Assembly (NCBI GenBank): GCA_020248865.1
Contig: JADCGS010000023.1
Coordinates: forward strand, 21,906 to 85,905
Reading direction: 5' to 3'
DNA from: Burkholderiales bacterium
Lineage (GTDB): Bacteria; Pseudomonadota; Gammaproteobacteria; Burkholderiales; Burkholderiaceae_F
DNA: 64,000 nt
This document shows, one piece after another, positions 62,410 through 64,000 of the stretch. The notes under the pieces are model-generated. The model was not told where the DNA came from. It saw only the letters and a list, made by a program, of their open reading frames with translations, and searched no databases. Within the stretch, counting starts at the first letter, position 1; each line of letters starts with the position of its first letter. Both the position numbers and the translations under genes were made by a program.

Positions 62410-63156
62410 ATGAAAAGGCGCGTTCGTCTTCCGCTGCTTCACCTGGGTGTCAGTGCCGTGCTGGTGGGGCTGGCCCTGGCGCTGATTCTGTTGCTCTGGT
62501 ACCCAGCGCCGCTGGGCCACCTGGACGGGATCCACTTCGTCGTCCTGCTCATCATCGGCGTCGACCTCTGTCTGGGGCCGCTGCTGACGCTGGTGGTGTC
62601 GAGCGAACACAAACGCGGTGCCGTGCTGGCACGCGACCTGGCCGTCATCGCGGCGCTGCAACTGGGCGCCCTGACCTACGGTCTGGTCACCGCCTACGTG
62701 GCGCGCCCCGCCTATCTGGTCTTCAACGCCGACCGCTTCGACACGGTGGCCATCAACGAACTGGCCCGCACCACCGACGAGGCCAGGCCGGCCATCGACG
62801 CGCGCCTGACCGGCCCGCAGTGGGTCCAGGCGCTGCCGCCCGGCAACATCGAGTTGCGCAACCAACTGCTCTTTTCGGCGGTCAGGGGCGGGCCCGACCT
62901 CAAGCACTACCCCGAGCTGTACCGGCCCTGGCCCAGCGACGTGTTCGCGGTCCGGCCCCGGCTGCGCGGGCTGGAAGAACTGCGGCTGGATGCCGGGCAG
63001 AAGGCCGTGCTCGACGAGGCGCTCGCGGTTCGACAACTGGCGCCGCACCAGGTCGCCTACGTGCCCCTCAAGGGCCGTGAACGCAACGGCCTGGTGCTGC
63101 TCGACCGCACCGACCTGCGCTACCTGGCCACGCTCGACCTGCCGCCCAACTACTGA
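62410..63156 (+). CDS. tfpZ: TfpX/TfpZ-family type IV pilin accessory protein
   Basis: A 248-residue inner-membrane protein with four hydrophobic N-terminal segments and the family segment LGHLDGIHFVVLLIIGVDLCLGPLLTLVV. The C-terminal region reads LPLKG-like YVPLKGRERNGLVLLDRTDLRYLATLDLPP. Such proteins sit next to pilin genes and modulate pilin assembly. Start ATG 62410 lies about 76 bases after the pilin 2 stop. Confidence 0.9.
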   Translation: MKRRVRLPLLHLGVSAVLVGLALALILLLWYPAPLGHLDGIHFVVLLIIGVDLCLGPLLTLVVSSEHKRGAVLARDLAVIAALQLGALTYGLVTAYVARPAYLVFNADRFDTVAINELARTTDEARPAIDARLTGPQWVQALPPGNIELRNQLLFSAVRGGPDLKHYPELYRPWPSDVFAVRPRLRGLEELRLDAGQKAVLDEALAVRQLAPHQVAYVPLKGRERNGLVLLDRTDLRYLATLDLPPNY

Positions 63157-63273
63157 GTCTTTGTCGCCAACCGGACACCCCGCAGCGGGCAGGGCGGCGC
63201 AGGCCGGGGCCTGCCGGGCGGGCTCTAGACTGCCGCGCGCCGCCCGCTCGGCCCCATCACATCAAGGATTGCC

Positions 63274-64000
63274 GTGACCCGTTCTGTCCGCGTGCTGTTT
63301 GGCCTGTTCGTTGCCTCCGGGTTCTGCGGCCTGATCTACCAGTCGATCTGGAGCCACTACCTGAAGCTGCTGCTGGGCCATGCGGCCTATGCGCAGACGG
63401 TGGTGCTGGTGGTCTTCATCGGCGGCATGGCGGTCGGCGCCTGGCTGGCCGGGCGCTTTGCGCACCGCATTCGCAATCCGCTGTGGGCCTACGCGCTGGC
63501 TGAACTGCTGGTGGGTCTGGCGGCGCTGGTGTTCCACCAGGTCTACGTCGGCGTCACGGACTGGGCTTACGCGTCGCTGCTGCCGGTGGCCTGCCAGCCG
63601 GACACCTGGTGCCTGGCGCAATGGTCGGTGGCCGCCGCGCTGATCCTGCCGCAGTCGATCCTGCTCGGCACGACCTTCCCGTTCATGACCACGGGCGTGC
63701 TGCGCCTGGCGCCGCAGACGCCGGGACGGCGCATCAGCCTGCTGTACTTCCTGAACAGCATCGGCGCGGTGATGGGCGTGCTGGCCAGCGGGTTTGTGCT
63801 GATTCCGCAGGTGGGGCTGCCGGGCGCGCTGCTCACGGCGGGCATCGGCAATGTGGCGCTGGCGGTGGTGACCTACTTCGTCGGCAAGCTCAACCGCAAC
63901 CCGTTGGCGCTGGGCGCTGCGCCGATTGTCGCCGCCGCGGGCGGGCCGGCACCGGGCGGCGCGCCGGGCGGGCCGGCACCGGGCGGCGCGCCGGGCGGGC
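63274..64000 (+). CDS. Spermidine-synthase-like membrane protein, N-terminal part
   Basis: The frame begins with GTG at 63274 and runs past the window end; 242 residues are visible. The segment LFGLFVASGFCGLIYQSIWSHYLKLLLGHAAYAQTVVLVVFIGGMAVGAWLAG is the usual N-terminus of the membrane-fused spermidine-synthase-like family, with about seven helices. Two copies of a 27-bp repeat at the end encode GGPAPGGAP, a flexible linker. The catalytic domain lies beyond the window. It is not a confirmed polyamine enzyme. Confidence 0.82.
   Translation, partial: MTRSVRVLFGLFVASGFCGLIYQSIWSHYLKLLLGHAAYAQTVVLVVFIGGMAVGAWLAGRFAHRIRNPLWAYALAELLVGLAALVFHQVYVGVTDWAYASLLPVACQPDTWCLAQWSVAAALILPQSILLGTTFPFMTTGVLRLAPQTPGRRISLLYFLNSIGAVMGVLASGFVLIPQVGLPGALLTAGIGNVALAVVTYFVGKLNRNPLALGAAPIVAAAGGPAPGGAPGGPAPGGAPGG

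Overview
The window is a GC-rich chromosomal segment that looks like a member of the Burkholderiales (Betaproteobacteria). The reasons are the block recA-recX / DUF2889-sucC-sucD-terC-pilin, two orphan Bug/TctC solute receptors, the miaB-phoH-ybeY-corC cluster, and the high-GC codon use throughout. No phage, insertion sequence with transposase, CRISPR array or rRNA is present. The mobile-type DNA seen is a tandem pair of non-coding terminal-inverted-repeat elements after dinB and a few palindromic or tandem repeats between genes.

Layout. 1-7.1 kb (mostly minus strand): a DUF72 protein cut by the window edge, a response regulator and sensor kinase pair, pdxH, and a translationally coupled DMT exporter-MFS-ChaC operon. 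7.3-9.6 kb: ahpC-ahpF peroxide defence with a dyad-rich promoter and a strong terminator. 9.7-18.2 kb: a Bug receptor, universal stress proteins, DUF2892 plus a Crp/Fnr regulator, a K+/H+ antiporter, a TerB-like protein, tcdA and a hemerythrin. 18.3-20.5 kb: a tightly overlapping Rieske oxygenase-VOC-GNAT operon. 20.9-26 kb: a lipoprotein, small conserved proteins, dinB, the repeat elements, a possible small RNA, and a DegP-like protease. 26-34 kb: rhlE, an M24 aminopeptidase, a methyltransferase, a second Bug receptor, an FKBP and an Hsp70 of the YegD type. 34-40.3 kb: a two-gene ChrA transporter, corC-ybeY-phoH-miaB, a lipoprotein and a tRNA with CAU anticodon. 40.6-43.1 kb: a TctD/TctE-like two-component system. 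43.2-44.9 kb: SOS-regulated recA and recX.

The most notable feature is at 45.3-54.7 kb. Two giant genes lie head to tail: an 1834-residue acyl-CoA synthetase/enoyl-CoA hydratase/enoyl-CoA reductase fusion that matches propionyl-CoA synthase (Pcs), and a 1263-residue double short-chain dehydrogenase that matches bifunctional malonyl-CoA reductase (Mcr). These are the diagnostic enzymes of the 3-hydroxypropionate route known from Chloroflexus. Together they would turn malonyl-CoA into 3-hydroxypropionate and then propionyl-CoA, using NADPH and ATP. The pair sits between recX and the DUF2889-sucCD genes and is closed by its own terminator. That placement looks like an insertion into an otherwise conserved neighbourhood. 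The remaining enzymes of the full bicycle are not in the window.

From 54.9 kb to the end: DUF2889-sucC-sucD, a 16-bp/8-bp minisatellite, terC, a PP2C phosphatase and an FHA protein, two type IV pilin paralogues each preceded by a sigma-54 type promoter, a pilin accessory protein, and the start of a membrane protein of the spermidine-synthase-like family that runs off the end.
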